From the NCBI GenBank assembly GCA_947452875.1, contig CANGEZ010000042.1, forward strand, positions 1-11,694: a stretch of DNA of 11,694 bases, written 5' to 3'. Below are positions 1-5,041 of the stretch, in pieces. The notes under the pieces were generated by a model. That model was not told the DNA's origin. It ran no database searches and worked only from the letters and a program-made list of their open reading frames with translations. A program made the translations under genes and the position numbers. The first letter of the stretch is position 1, and each line of letters begins with the position of its first letter. This stretch comes from Chitinophagaceae bacterium (GTDB lineage Bacteria; Bacteroidota; Bacteroidia; Chitinophagales; Chitinophagaceae).

Positions 1-122
1 CCTTGTAAAGGATTGGTTTTACTTGAAGTTGTATTTTCATTATTGAATTGAGCCACTTGTGCGTAATTGTATGAAATGCTCATTACAAAAGCGAATACAA
101 CCATTATTATTATTTTTTTCAT
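1..122 (-). CDS. Exported protein of unknown function, N-terminal fragment
   Basis: This is the 5' end of a minus-strand gene that leaves the window at its left edge. The first 40 residues are readable, from an ATG at 122. They begin MKKIIIMVVFAFVMSISYNY, a lysine pair followed by a hydrophobic stretch, and an A-Q junction at about residues 21-22 fits signal peptidase I cleavage as commonly seen in this phylum. What follows is polar and Asn/Thr/Ser-rich, with no recognisable domain in the part present. The protein is therefore probably secreted or periplasmic, but its function cannot be told. It is divergent from queA across about 390 bp. A sequence one base off the phylum's -7 box (TATATTCG, minus strand, 164-157) lies upstream, with no clear -33 partner. 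Confidence 0.7.
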   Translation of the reverse strand, partial: MKKIIIMVVFAFVMSISYNYAQVAQFNNENTTSSKTNPLQ

Positions 123-398
123 GATGTGTTTTTGATTTTTTTTAATGAAACCAACACGAATATAACTTTTTGAATGTATTTGATTAAAATAATATCATGA
201 TTATATGCCACAAATACCCGAAGGCACAAAAGGTATTTAGATTAGACTCTGTCAATTTCTTTTCAAAAATCTCACTTTTACATTTTACATTCAACATTTT
301 ACACTACACCAACCACCCTCTGCGTCAACCTCTCCCATCTCCCCGGCGCTGCGGTAAAAACTTCCCAAATTTTGCTTCCACACAACAAAAAAATCAAC
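123..398. repeat. Gene-free divergent intergenic region with degenerate repeat fragments
   Basis: No gene is supported here. At 207-232 lies an inverted copy of the CTTTGTGCCTTCGTG-type repeat also found at 2033-2058. At 270-303 is a stretch rich in TTTTACATT and CAACATTTTACA that reappears inverted near 2571-2593. At about 316-356 is a CTCTGCGTC / GCTGCGGTAAAA stretch that looks like another relative of the same low-information repeat class. A 76-codon plus-strand frame crosses all of these, which explains it without a real protein. The region separates the exported-protein gene on the minus strand from the queA promoter. Confidence 0.55.
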
Positions 399-406
399 TA
401 CATTTG
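371..406 (+). promoter_or_regulatory. Putative queA promoter (TTTG ... TACATTTG)
   Basis: TACATTTG at 399-406 is an exact match to the Bacteroidota -7 box TAnnTTTG. A TTTG at 371-374 could be the -33 box, but the 24-bp spacing is a little long. Transcription would start near 410-414, giving a queA leader of about 100 nt. The weaker TACCTTTC at 437-444 is an alternative. Confidence 0.4.
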
Positions 407-437
407 CATTTCAAAATCATGCCGTAACATGATATGT

Positions 438-458
438 ACCTTTCCCAGATGGAGAGGT
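438..458 (+). promoter_or_regulatory. Hairpin in the queA 5' leader
   Basis: CCTTTCC at 439-445 pairs with GGAGAGG at 451-457 (seven pairs including one G-U), extended by A438-T458, around a CAGAT loop. It sits about 60 nt before the queA start, inside the predicted transcript. It has no U-tract after it, so it is not a terminator. Its function is unknown. It could be the first helix of a cis-regulatory leader. Confidence 0.4.
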
Positions 459-491
459 TTGTATTAACTTAGCGCTCTAGCAGCCTTGCGG

Positions 492-516
492 CATGTGAAA
501 AAAACAAAGTCACATG
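492..516 (+). promoter_or_regulatory. Inverted repeat covering the queA start codon
   Basis: CATGTGA at 492-498 is perfectly complementary to TCACATG at 510-516, with an A-rich 11-nt loop between. The 3' arm contains the queA ATG (514-516), so folding would bury the start codon. The 5' arm contains an ATG TGA start-stop pair (493-498). Both are read directly from the sequence. A role in translation control is inference. Confidence 0.45.
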
Positions 517-1563
517 AAATTATCACAGTTCAGATTTGATTTACCGCTCAATCTCATCGCACAAAATCCCACTAAAAAAAGAGAAGAAAGCAAATTGATG
601 GTTATACACCGTGCTACCGGACAAATTGAAGACCGCCATTTTTCAGACATCATGGAGTACTTCGACGACAAAGATGTATTTGTAGTTAACAACACAAAAG
701 TATTCCCTGCAAGAATGTATGGCAGAAAAGAAAAAACCGGTGCTAAAATCGAAGTTTTCCTTTTAAGAGAATTAAACAAAGCCAATAAACTTTGGGATGT
801 AATTGTAGATCCTGCACGTAAAATCAGAGTCGGCAACAAATTATATTTCGGTGAAAATGATGAACTGGTAGCAGAAGTCATTGATAACACTACCAGTCGT
901 GGACGTACCATTCGTTTCCTTTGGGACAGCACCGAAGAAGAATTTAGAAACATGCTTGAATTTTTAGGAGAAACACCTTTGCCAAAATACATCAAACGCA
1001 AACCTGAAGAAGAAGATAAAGAAAGATATCAAACTGTGTACGCAAAACATGAAGGCGCTGTTGCGGCTCCAACTGCGGGTATGCATTTCAGTAAGGAATT
1101 GATTAAAAGACTGGAAATTCAAGGCGTTCGTTTTGCTGAAGTAACCTTACATACAGGTTTGGGTACATTCAGACCTATCGAAGTAGAAGATTTGAGCAAA
1201 CACAAAATGGATGCTGAATATTATAAAGTTGATGAAACAGCTTGTGCGATTGTAAACAAAGCCAAAGAAGGTAACCGCAGAATTTGTTCAATTGGTACCA
1301 CAACCATGAGAGCTATGGAATCTTCATACACCGCACAAAAATTATTAAAACCATCAGAAGGTTGGACCAATCATTTCATCCATCCGCCATATAATTTCAA
1401 TATTGCAGATGCACTGGTAACTAATTTCCATTTGCCAAAAACAAGCTTATTGATTATGGCATGTGCGTTTTCAGGTTATGATTTGATGATGGAAGCTTAC
1501 AAAAAAGCGATTAAAGATAAATATCGTTTCTTCAGTTATGGAGATGCGATGATGATTTTGTAA
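514..1563 (+). CDS. queA: S-adenosylmethionine:tRNA ribosyltransferase-isomerase QueA
   Basis: QueA acts in the cytoplasm at the penultimate step of queuosine synthesis. It moves the ribosyl part of S-adenosylmethionine onto preQ1 already placed at the tRNA wobble position, forming epoxyqueuosine. The 349-residue product has the family's usual length and is full-length. Family landmarks visible in order are FVVNNTKVFPARMYGR at 56-71, the strongly conserved HEGAVAAPTAGMHF at 179-192, LHTGLGTFRP at 212-221, GTTTMRAMES at 261-270, TNFHLPKTSLL at 303-313 and the C-terminal RFFSYGDAM at 338-346. The ATG at 514 gives the normal MKLSQFRFDLP start. No other queuosine gene lies nearby, so it looks like a single-gene unit, with a promoter near 399 and a terminator at 1638. 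The start codon lies in an inverted repeat. Identification is secure from the motifs. Confidence 0.97.
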   Translation: MKLSQFRFDLPLNLIAQNPTKKREESKLMVIHRATGQIEDRHFSDIMEYFDDKDVFVVNNTKVFPARMYGRKEKTGAKIEVFLLRELNKANKLWDVIVDPARKIRVGNKLYFGENDELVAEVIDNTTSRGRTIRFLWDSTEEEFRNMLEFLGETPLPKYIKRKPEEEDKERYQTVYAKHEGAVAAPTAGMHFSKELIKRLEIQGVRFAEVTLHTGLGTFRPIEVEDLSKHKMDAEYYKVDETACAIVNKAKEGNRRICSIGTTTMRAMESSYTAQKLLKPSEGWTNHFIHPPYNFNIADALVTNFHLPKTSLLIMACAFSGYDLMMEAYKKAIKDKYRFFSYGDAMMIL

Positions 1564-1637
1564 AGACCAACAAAACCAGAACCGTTTTATTGATACTGTT
1601 GCCTATTTACATTTCAATTTTTGAAAACAACTACTAT

Positions 1638-1664
1638 AAACTCCTCAATTTGGGGAGTTTTTTT
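1638..1664 (+). terminator. Intrinsic terminator after queA
   Basis: AAACTCC at 1638-1644 pairs with GGAGTTT at 1654-1660, with a T-G and a C-G pair possible inside, followed by a T-run to 1664. It lies 75 bp after the queA stop and ends its transcript. Confidence 0.85.
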
Positions 1665-1855
1665 ATGCAGAATGCTGGATATTACAATAAGTACTCTTAT
1701 CAATTTGTGACTTTGTGTTTTCGTGGCAAAAACAAATAAATAATAAAAAAGTAAAAATAAGGAATAAGAAAGTGGCGATTCGATTTAAAAATTAGCATAC
1801 CGGTCAAACTAACACCAAACAATAATCAATTCGTGAATTCGTGGTTAACCAAAAT

Positions 1856-1886
1856 AAAAAAAGGGCCATGATAGAAATCGCAGCCC
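1856..1886 (-). terminator. Terminator-like hairpin of copy A
   Basis: Same sequence as the hairpin at 2933-2963, with a T-run at 1862-1856 on the minus strand. No minus-strand gene lies directly upstream of it, so it probably travels with the repeat. It could act as a back-up stop for antisense transcription toward queA. Confidence 0.4.
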
Positions 1887-1958
1887 GTATTAATCCAATA
1901 TCCTATGAAAAACCGTGTATATAACGCTGGGTATCTTCACTTTAGTATGTAAATCAAT
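1856..1958. repeat. 103-bp element, copy A
   Basis: This copy opens with an A-run and GGGCCATGATAG. Its first 58 bp are identical in all three copies. It then has a core of about 37 bp and the right end ATGTAAATCAAT. The core differs from copy C at two positions and from copy B at eleven. It holds a 15-codon frame, MKNRVYNAGYLHFSM, at 1905-1952. The left arm forms a terminator-like hairpin when read on the minus strand. Confidence 0.8.
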
Positions 1959-2081
1959 TAATTAAATGAGAATTAACTGGAAACTAGATAATAGATGCTT
2001 GATTCTAGATAATACAAACGGCTAAGTATTACTTTGTGCCTTCGTGTCTTTGTGGCGAAAAGAAATAAGGAATAAGAAAGT

Positions 2082-2116
2082 GGAAGCCCCCTCGGTCCCC
2101 CAAAGGGGGAAGGTTT
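2082..2116. repeat. GC-rich palindromic repeat, reverse orientation
   Basis: CCCCC AAA GGGGG at 2097-2109 lies within a CCCCCTC...GGGGGAAGG unit. Its reverse complement closely matches the units at about 2367-2396 and 2899-2928. The G/C runs stand out against the AT-rich surroundings. This belongs to a class of short palindromic intergenic repeats common in this phylum. Confidence 0.6.
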
Positions 2117-2366
2117 CAATTTCGGAATTTTAAAAAAAATCATGTCACTTTGTGCATTCCAGTTTTCGTGGCAAAAAATCTCGTGTCTTTGCTCCCTTGC
2201 GAGCCTTGCGTGAAAGAAAATAAATAATAAGAAAGAAAAAATAAGGAATAAGAAAGTGGCGAATAACTCCATAAAATTAGCAATTCGGTCAAACCAACAA
2301 CAAACGCCAAACACCAAACGATAAACAATTCGTGCATTCGTGGCTTATCAACATAACACAATCAAC

Positions 2367-2396
2367 TTCCCCCTTTTGGGGGGATTGAGGGGGGCT
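2367..2396. repeat. GC-rich palindromic repeat, forward orientation (copies here and at 2899-2928)
   Basis: CCCCC TTTT GGGGGG at 2369-2383 is followed by ATTGAGGGGGG. The copy at 2899-2928 differs by one base that interrupts the C-run. Both sit just before a 103-bp element. Copy A of that element lacks this insert. Confidence 0.6.
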
Positions 2397-2400
2397 AAAT

Positions 2401-2431
2401 AAAAAAAGGGCCATGATAGAAATCGCAGCCC
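2401..2431 (-). terminator. Terminator-like hairpin of copy B
   Basis: Same sequence as the hairpins in copies A and C, with a T-run at 2407-2401 on the minus strand. It has no gene of its own directly upstream. Confidence 0.4.
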
Positions 2432-2503
2432 GTATTAATCCAATATCCTATGAAAAACCATTTCTATAACGATGGGCTTGCTCGTTTTATTATGTAAATC
2501 AAT
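2401..2503. repeat. 103-bp element, copy B
   Basis: Same length and same 58-bp left arm as the other copies, with the most divergent core. The frame at 2450-2497 reads MKNHFYNDGLARFIM. Despite eleven changes from copy A there is no indel. The left flank (about 2331-2400) is almost identical to that of copy C, and the right flank resembles that of copy A. Confidence 0.8.
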
Positions 2504-2605
2504 AAATTAAATGAAATGCTGGATACTGGAAACCATAAAAAGCTTCGTGGTATTATGGCTAAGAAGAAAATGTAAAATATTGAATGTAAAACATCCAATA
2601 GCCTG

Positions 2606-2621
2606 CCCCGATGCCTCGGGG
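2606..2621. repeat. Short GC-rich hairpin
   Basis: CCCCGA and TCGGGG form a perfect 6-bp stem around TGCC. It is isolated between the second and third repeat blocks and is followed by GTAAAA rather than a T-run, so it is not an obvious terminator. Confidence 0.4.
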
Positions 2622-2932
2622 TAAAAGTTGGATTTAGGAAATCAAATTTTCATTTTCTCATGTATTAAAACCTCATCCATTCTTTGGTGTTTTTTTGTTT
2701 CTTCGAGTGTGGTGAAAAATAGCGTCTTTGCTCCCTTGCGAGCCTTGCGTGAAAGAAAATAAATAATAAGAAAGTAAAAATAAGGAATAAGAAAGTGGCG
2801 ATTATCTCTAAGAAGTATGCATAATGGTCAAACAAACACCAAACACCAAACAATAATCAATTCGTGCATTCGTGGCTTATCAACATAACACAATCAACTT
2901 CCACCTTTTGGGGGGATTGAGGGGGGCTAAAT

Positions 2933-2963
2933 AAAAAAAGGGCCATGATAGAAATCGCAGCCC
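2933..2963 (-). terminator. Terminator-like hairpin of copy C, likely ending the dehydrogenase transcript
   Basis: On the minus strand the sequence reads GGGCTGCGAT, a TTCT loop and ATCATGGCCC, then seven Ts (2939-2933). The stem has four GC pairs, two G-U wobbles, one C-A mismatch and three closing pairs. Read on the plus strand the two wobbles become mismatches and no T-run follows, so the minus strand is favoured. It begins about 100 bp past the dehydrogenase stop. Identical hairpins lie at 1856-1886 and 2401-2431. Confidence 0.55.
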
Positions 2964-3035
2964 GTATTAATCCAATATCCTATGAAAAACCGTGTATATA
3001 ACGCCGGGCATCTTCACTTTAGTATGTAAATCAAT
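2933..3035. repeat. 103-bp element, copy C, next to the dehydrogenase stop codon
   Basis: This copy ends 25 bp from the last base of the minus-strand dehydrogenase gene. The frame at 2982-3029 reads MKNRVYNAGHLHFSM, one residue different from copy A. Because it is the copy immediately downstream of that gene, its minus-strand hairpin is placed to end the gene's transcript. Confidence 0.8.
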
Positions 3036-3060
3036 TATTTAGTTAAAATAAATTTCAACA

Positions 3061-4137
3061 TCACAATTCAATTTCAAATCGCTTTCCTAGGTTTTCTAAT
3101 TCCGTTACAACTTCTTCCAATAATGGAATACCATTTTTTCTTCTATCCGCTTCCATTTCTCTTTCGGGATCTCCAGGCACAATTACTTTTTCAAAACCAT
3201 CTGCAGGCTTTGCATTTCTGAATCTTTGAATCCAAAGATCCATATCTGATTTGAAAGCTTCAGCAGTTCGGAAAGCATCAATTCTCATCGCACCAAAAAA
3301 ATGACCAATTCCCTTTCCAGGTTGGTTTTCTGGCATAGGCACGTAAGCAGGAAACGGCGGCACCCAAGGACCAAAATTCGCACCGCTTAGCACGCCGGAA
3401 AAAATATCAACAATTGAACCCAGCATATATCCTTTATGACTGCTATGTTCTCTATCACTTCCCAAAGGCAACAATGCTCCACCTTTTTTCAATTCATGGG
3501 CATCATTACTATTGCCGCCATCGCTGTTTTGAACCCAACCATCCGGAACAAGTTGATTCTTTCTTTGTAAAATTTCCAATTTACCATTGGCTGCTGTGGT
3601 TGTAGCAAAATCTGCCACGAAAGGAGGTTCACTTCCAGCGGGCACAGCCACTGCAATGGGATTGGTACCCAACATCCTTTCTTTTGAAAAAGTAGGCGCC
3701 ACAAGAGCCGAGGCATTCGTCATCGCAATGCCAATCATGTCTTCTTCCAACGCCATCATTGCATATTGACCGGCTATTCCAAAATGATTGCTGTTTTGAA
3801 CACTGATCCATCCACTTCCAACAGCTTTTGCCTTATTAATAGCCGCTTGCATAGCGAAAGGCGCTACTACTAGTCCTAGCCCACTATCTCCATCCACCAC
3901 ACCCGTACTTGGTGTTTCGTGAATGATTTTAATGTCTGGCTTTGTATTTATTCTGTTGACTTCCCAGAGTCTTACGTAACCTGTCAGCCTAGCCACACCA
4001 TGACTATCAACACCACTTAAATCAGCGATTAACAATGAGTTTGTGGCGATTTCGGCAGCAGATTCAGAACAACCCATTTTCTGAAAAATGGCTTTAGTGA
4101 AAGTAAAAAGTTGTTCGTGACTGTATATTTTTTCCAT
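3061..4137 (-). CDS. Malate/L-lactate dehydrogenase family (type 2) oxidoreductase
   Basis: This is an NAD(P)-dependent dehydrogenase of the Ldh_2 fold family, which oxidises 2-hydroxy acids such as malate, L-lactate, sulfolactate or ureidoglycolate. The family is unrelated to classical Rossmann lactate dehydrogenase. The 358-residue length is normal. Visible landmarks are DSHGVAR at 44-50 with the conserved His46, the QNSNHFG motif at 114-120, MLGTNPIAVAVP at 155-166 and SHKGYMLGSIVDI at 233-245 (family HKGY motif). The exact substrate cannot be read from the sequence. The ATG at 4137 is chosen because a near-consensus -7 box (TATCTTCG, 4149-4142) ends only four bases upstream, implying a very short leader or none. 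The gene is alone, divergent from the yebC-family gene, and followed by repeat copy C carrying its probable terminator. Confidence 0.9.
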   Translation of the reverse strand: MEKIYSHEQLFTFTKAIFQKMGCSESAAEIATNSLLIADLSGVDSHGVARLTGYVRLWEVNRINTKPDIKIIHETPSTGVVDGDSGLGLVVAPFAMQAAINKAKAVGSGWISVQNSNHFGIAGQYAMMALEEDMIGIAMTNASALVAPTFSKERMLGTNPIAVAVPAGSEPPFVADFATTTAANGKLEILQRKNQLVPDGWVQNSDGGNSNDAHELKKGGALLPLGSDREHSSHKGYMLGSIVDIFSGVLSGANFGPWVPPFPAYVPMPENQPGKGIGHFFGAMRIDAFRTAEAFKSDMDLWIQRFRNAKPADGFEKVIVPGDPEREMEADRRKNGIPLLEEVVTELENLGKRFEIEL

Positions 4138-4141
4138 TTTG

Positions 4142-4149
4142 CGAAGATA
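4142..4149 (-). promoter_or_regulatory. Putative -7 box of the dehydrogenase gene
   Basis: TATCTTCG on the minus strand is one base off TAnnTTTG and lies four bases before the ATG. No clear -33 box is seen. The layout copies that at 9807-9814, upstream of the aminotransferase. Confidence 0.3.
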
Positions 4150-4183
4150 ATGCTCATAAAACAGAGAAAATCATTCCAGAAGA

Positions 4184-4214
4184 TTGAGCAAAAAAAATCT
4201 ATTCCGTACATTTG
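4184..4214 (+). promoter_or_regulatory. Promoter of the yebC-family gene
   Basis: TTG at 4184-4186 and an exact TACATTTG at 4207-4214 are 20 bp apart, the usual -33/-7 arrangement in this phylum. Transcription should start near 4218-4221, about 20 nt before the ATG at 4241. The in-frame TTG at 4184 lies upstream of this start and is therefore not the translation start. Confidence 0.7.
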
Positions 4215-4240
4215 CTTCCCGCATTAAAAAACAATATATC

Positions 4241-4951
4241 ATGGGAAGAATATTTGAAGTTAGAAAAAGTGCCATGTTTGCTCGTTGGGACAAAATGGCG
4301 AAAAACTTTACCCGTATTGGAAAAGAGATAGCCATTGCTGTAAAAAGTAGTGGACCTGACCCCGACAACAATCCTGCACTCAGAAGATGTTACATTAATG
4401 CAAAAGCTTGTAACATGCCAAAAGACAGAGTGGAAGCCGCTATAAAAAGGGCAATGGGTAAAGACACTTCCAATTATGAAGAAATCGTTTATGAAGGATA
4501 TGCTCCTCATGGTGTGGCAGTTATGGTAGAAACAGCTACTGATAATTCAACCAGAACAGTAGCCAATGTAAGAATGCATTTCACAAAAGGGAATGGCGCT
4601 TTAGGAACCAGTGGCAGCGTGGCATTCACATTCAACAGAATGGGAGAATTTAAAGTAAAAAATGCAGGATTAAATGTCGACGATCTTGAACTGGAATTAA
4701 TCGATTTTGGATTAGAAGAAATCGGTGAAGATGCTGAAGGAAATATCATCATCAGAACTGCCTTCAACGAATTCGGTAACATGAGTAAAGCTTTGGAAGA
4801 AAAAGGAATTGAAGTGATAACGGCTGAGCTTACACGAATTCCTACTACCACAGTAGAATTGGGTGAAGAAGAAGCTCAGGAAGTATTGAAAATGGTAGAT
4901 AAATTAGAACAGGATGATGACGTTCAAAAAGTTTATCATAATTTGAAATGA
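4241..4951 (+). CDS. YebC/PmpR family (TACO1-like) regulator
   Basis: The 236-residue product belongs to the YebC/PmpR/TACO1 family. Members are cytoplasmic and have been described as transcription regulators and, more recently, as ribosome-associated factors that help translation of difficult peptide stretches. Which role applies here cannot be told. The N-terminus MGRIFEVRKSAMFARWDKMA matches the Bacteroidota form of the family. TRIGKEIAIAVK at 24-35, NPALRRCYINAKACNMPKDR at 44-63 and the signature YEGYAPHGVAVMVE at 84-97 with TDNSTRTVANVR at 100-111 follow. The acidic C-terminal domain is intact. The ATG at 4241 is preferred over an upstream in-frame TTG because the promoter lies between them and the family starts MGR. 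The gene is a single unit divergent from the dehydrogenase gene, closed by the terminator at 4989-5020. Confidence 0.93.
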   Translation: MGRIFEVRKSAMFARWDKMAKNFTRIGKEIAIAVKSSGPDPDNNPALRRCYINAKACNMPKDRVEAAIKRAMGKDTSNYEEIVYEGYAPHGVAVMVETATDNSTRTVANVRMHFTKGNGALGTSGSVAFTFNRMGEFKVKNAGLNVDDLELELIDFGLEEIGEDAEGNIIIRTAFNEFGNMSKALEEKGIEVITAELTRIPTTTVELGEEEAQEVLKMVDKLEQDDDVQKVYHNLK

Positions 4952-4958
4952 TTTTATT

Positions 4959-4985
4959 TTGAATAACCACGAATTCACAAATTGA
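4959..4985. repeat. Inverted fragment of the AATTCGTG repeat
   Basis: AACCACGAATTCACAAATTG is close to the reverse complement of the CAATTCGTGAATTCGTGGTT stretch at about 1827-1846. It is one of several scattered relatives outside the main repeat field. Confidence 0.45.
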
Positions 4986-4988
4986 ATA

Positions 4989-5020
4989 AAAAAAACCACC
5001 GTTAAAACGATGGTTTTTTT
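4989..5020. terminator. Two-way terminator between the yebC-family gene and the E1 gene
   Basis: AAACCA pairs with TGGTTT across an inner CGTT/AACG helix, with one mismatch between the two parts. A-runs and T-runs flank it on both sides. It works in either direction, ending the plus-strand gene (stop 4951) and the minus-strand E1 gene (stop 5042). Confidence 0.85.
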
Positions 5021-5041
5021 ATTGATATTCATTTAGAAAAA

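Larger units (their letters stand above)
1565..3060. repeat. 1.5-kb repeat field between queA and the dehydrogenase gene
   Basis: No convincing protein gene is present. The field contains three composite blocks (about 1704-1970, 2150-2515 and 2723-3045). A typical block has, in order: a TTTGCTCCCTTGCGAGCC / CCTTGCGTGAAA-type stretch; an A-rich GGAATAAGAAAGTGGCGA stretch; a GGTCAAAC...CACCAAAC stretch; CAATTCGTGCATTCGTGG; in the second and third blocks a CCCCCTTTTGGGGGG palindrome; and finally a 103-bp element. A partial unit lies at about 2033-2116, with the palindrome reversed. CTGGATACTGG-like pieces follow the first two blocks. The 103-bp elements start at 1856, 2401 and 2933, so the spacing is 545 and 532 bp. 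Minus-strand frames in this region share the string FHARLAREQ because they translate the same repeat. Confidence 0.85.

Noticed and set aside
197..427. 76-codon plus-strand frame before queA
   Set aside because: It runs through inverted copies of the intergenic repeats and ends in low-complexity sequence, overlaps the queA promoter and has no recognisable domain or start context.
438..516. preQ1-I riboswitch in the queA leader
   Set aside because: An A-rich tail and possible TTTG/CAAA pairing are present, but the compact loop with its conserved cytosines and the tail directly after the first helix are missing, so I do not call a riboswitch.
510..1001. 163-codon frame antisense to queA
   Set aside because: It lies entirely opposite a secure gene and is the usual shadow of its codon pattern.
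1973..2361. Minus-strand frames of 73-114 codons inside the repeat field
   Set aside because: They are translations of the repeat units (the same FHARLAREQ string returns at 2665-2853 and 10931-11173), so shared sequence reflects the DNA repeat rather than a protein family.
1905..3029. Diversity-generating retroelement target with variable cores
   Set aside because: Core differences are not restricted to template adenines and no reverse transcriptase lies in the window.
1704..3060. CRISPR array or integron cassette array
   Set aside because: The repeats are spaced over 500 bp apart with no uniform spacers, no cas genes, no integrase and no attC-like paired sites.
4184..4240. N-terminal extension of the yebC-family gene from a TTG
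   Set aside because: The promoter -7 box lies inside the extension and the family start MGR is at 4241.
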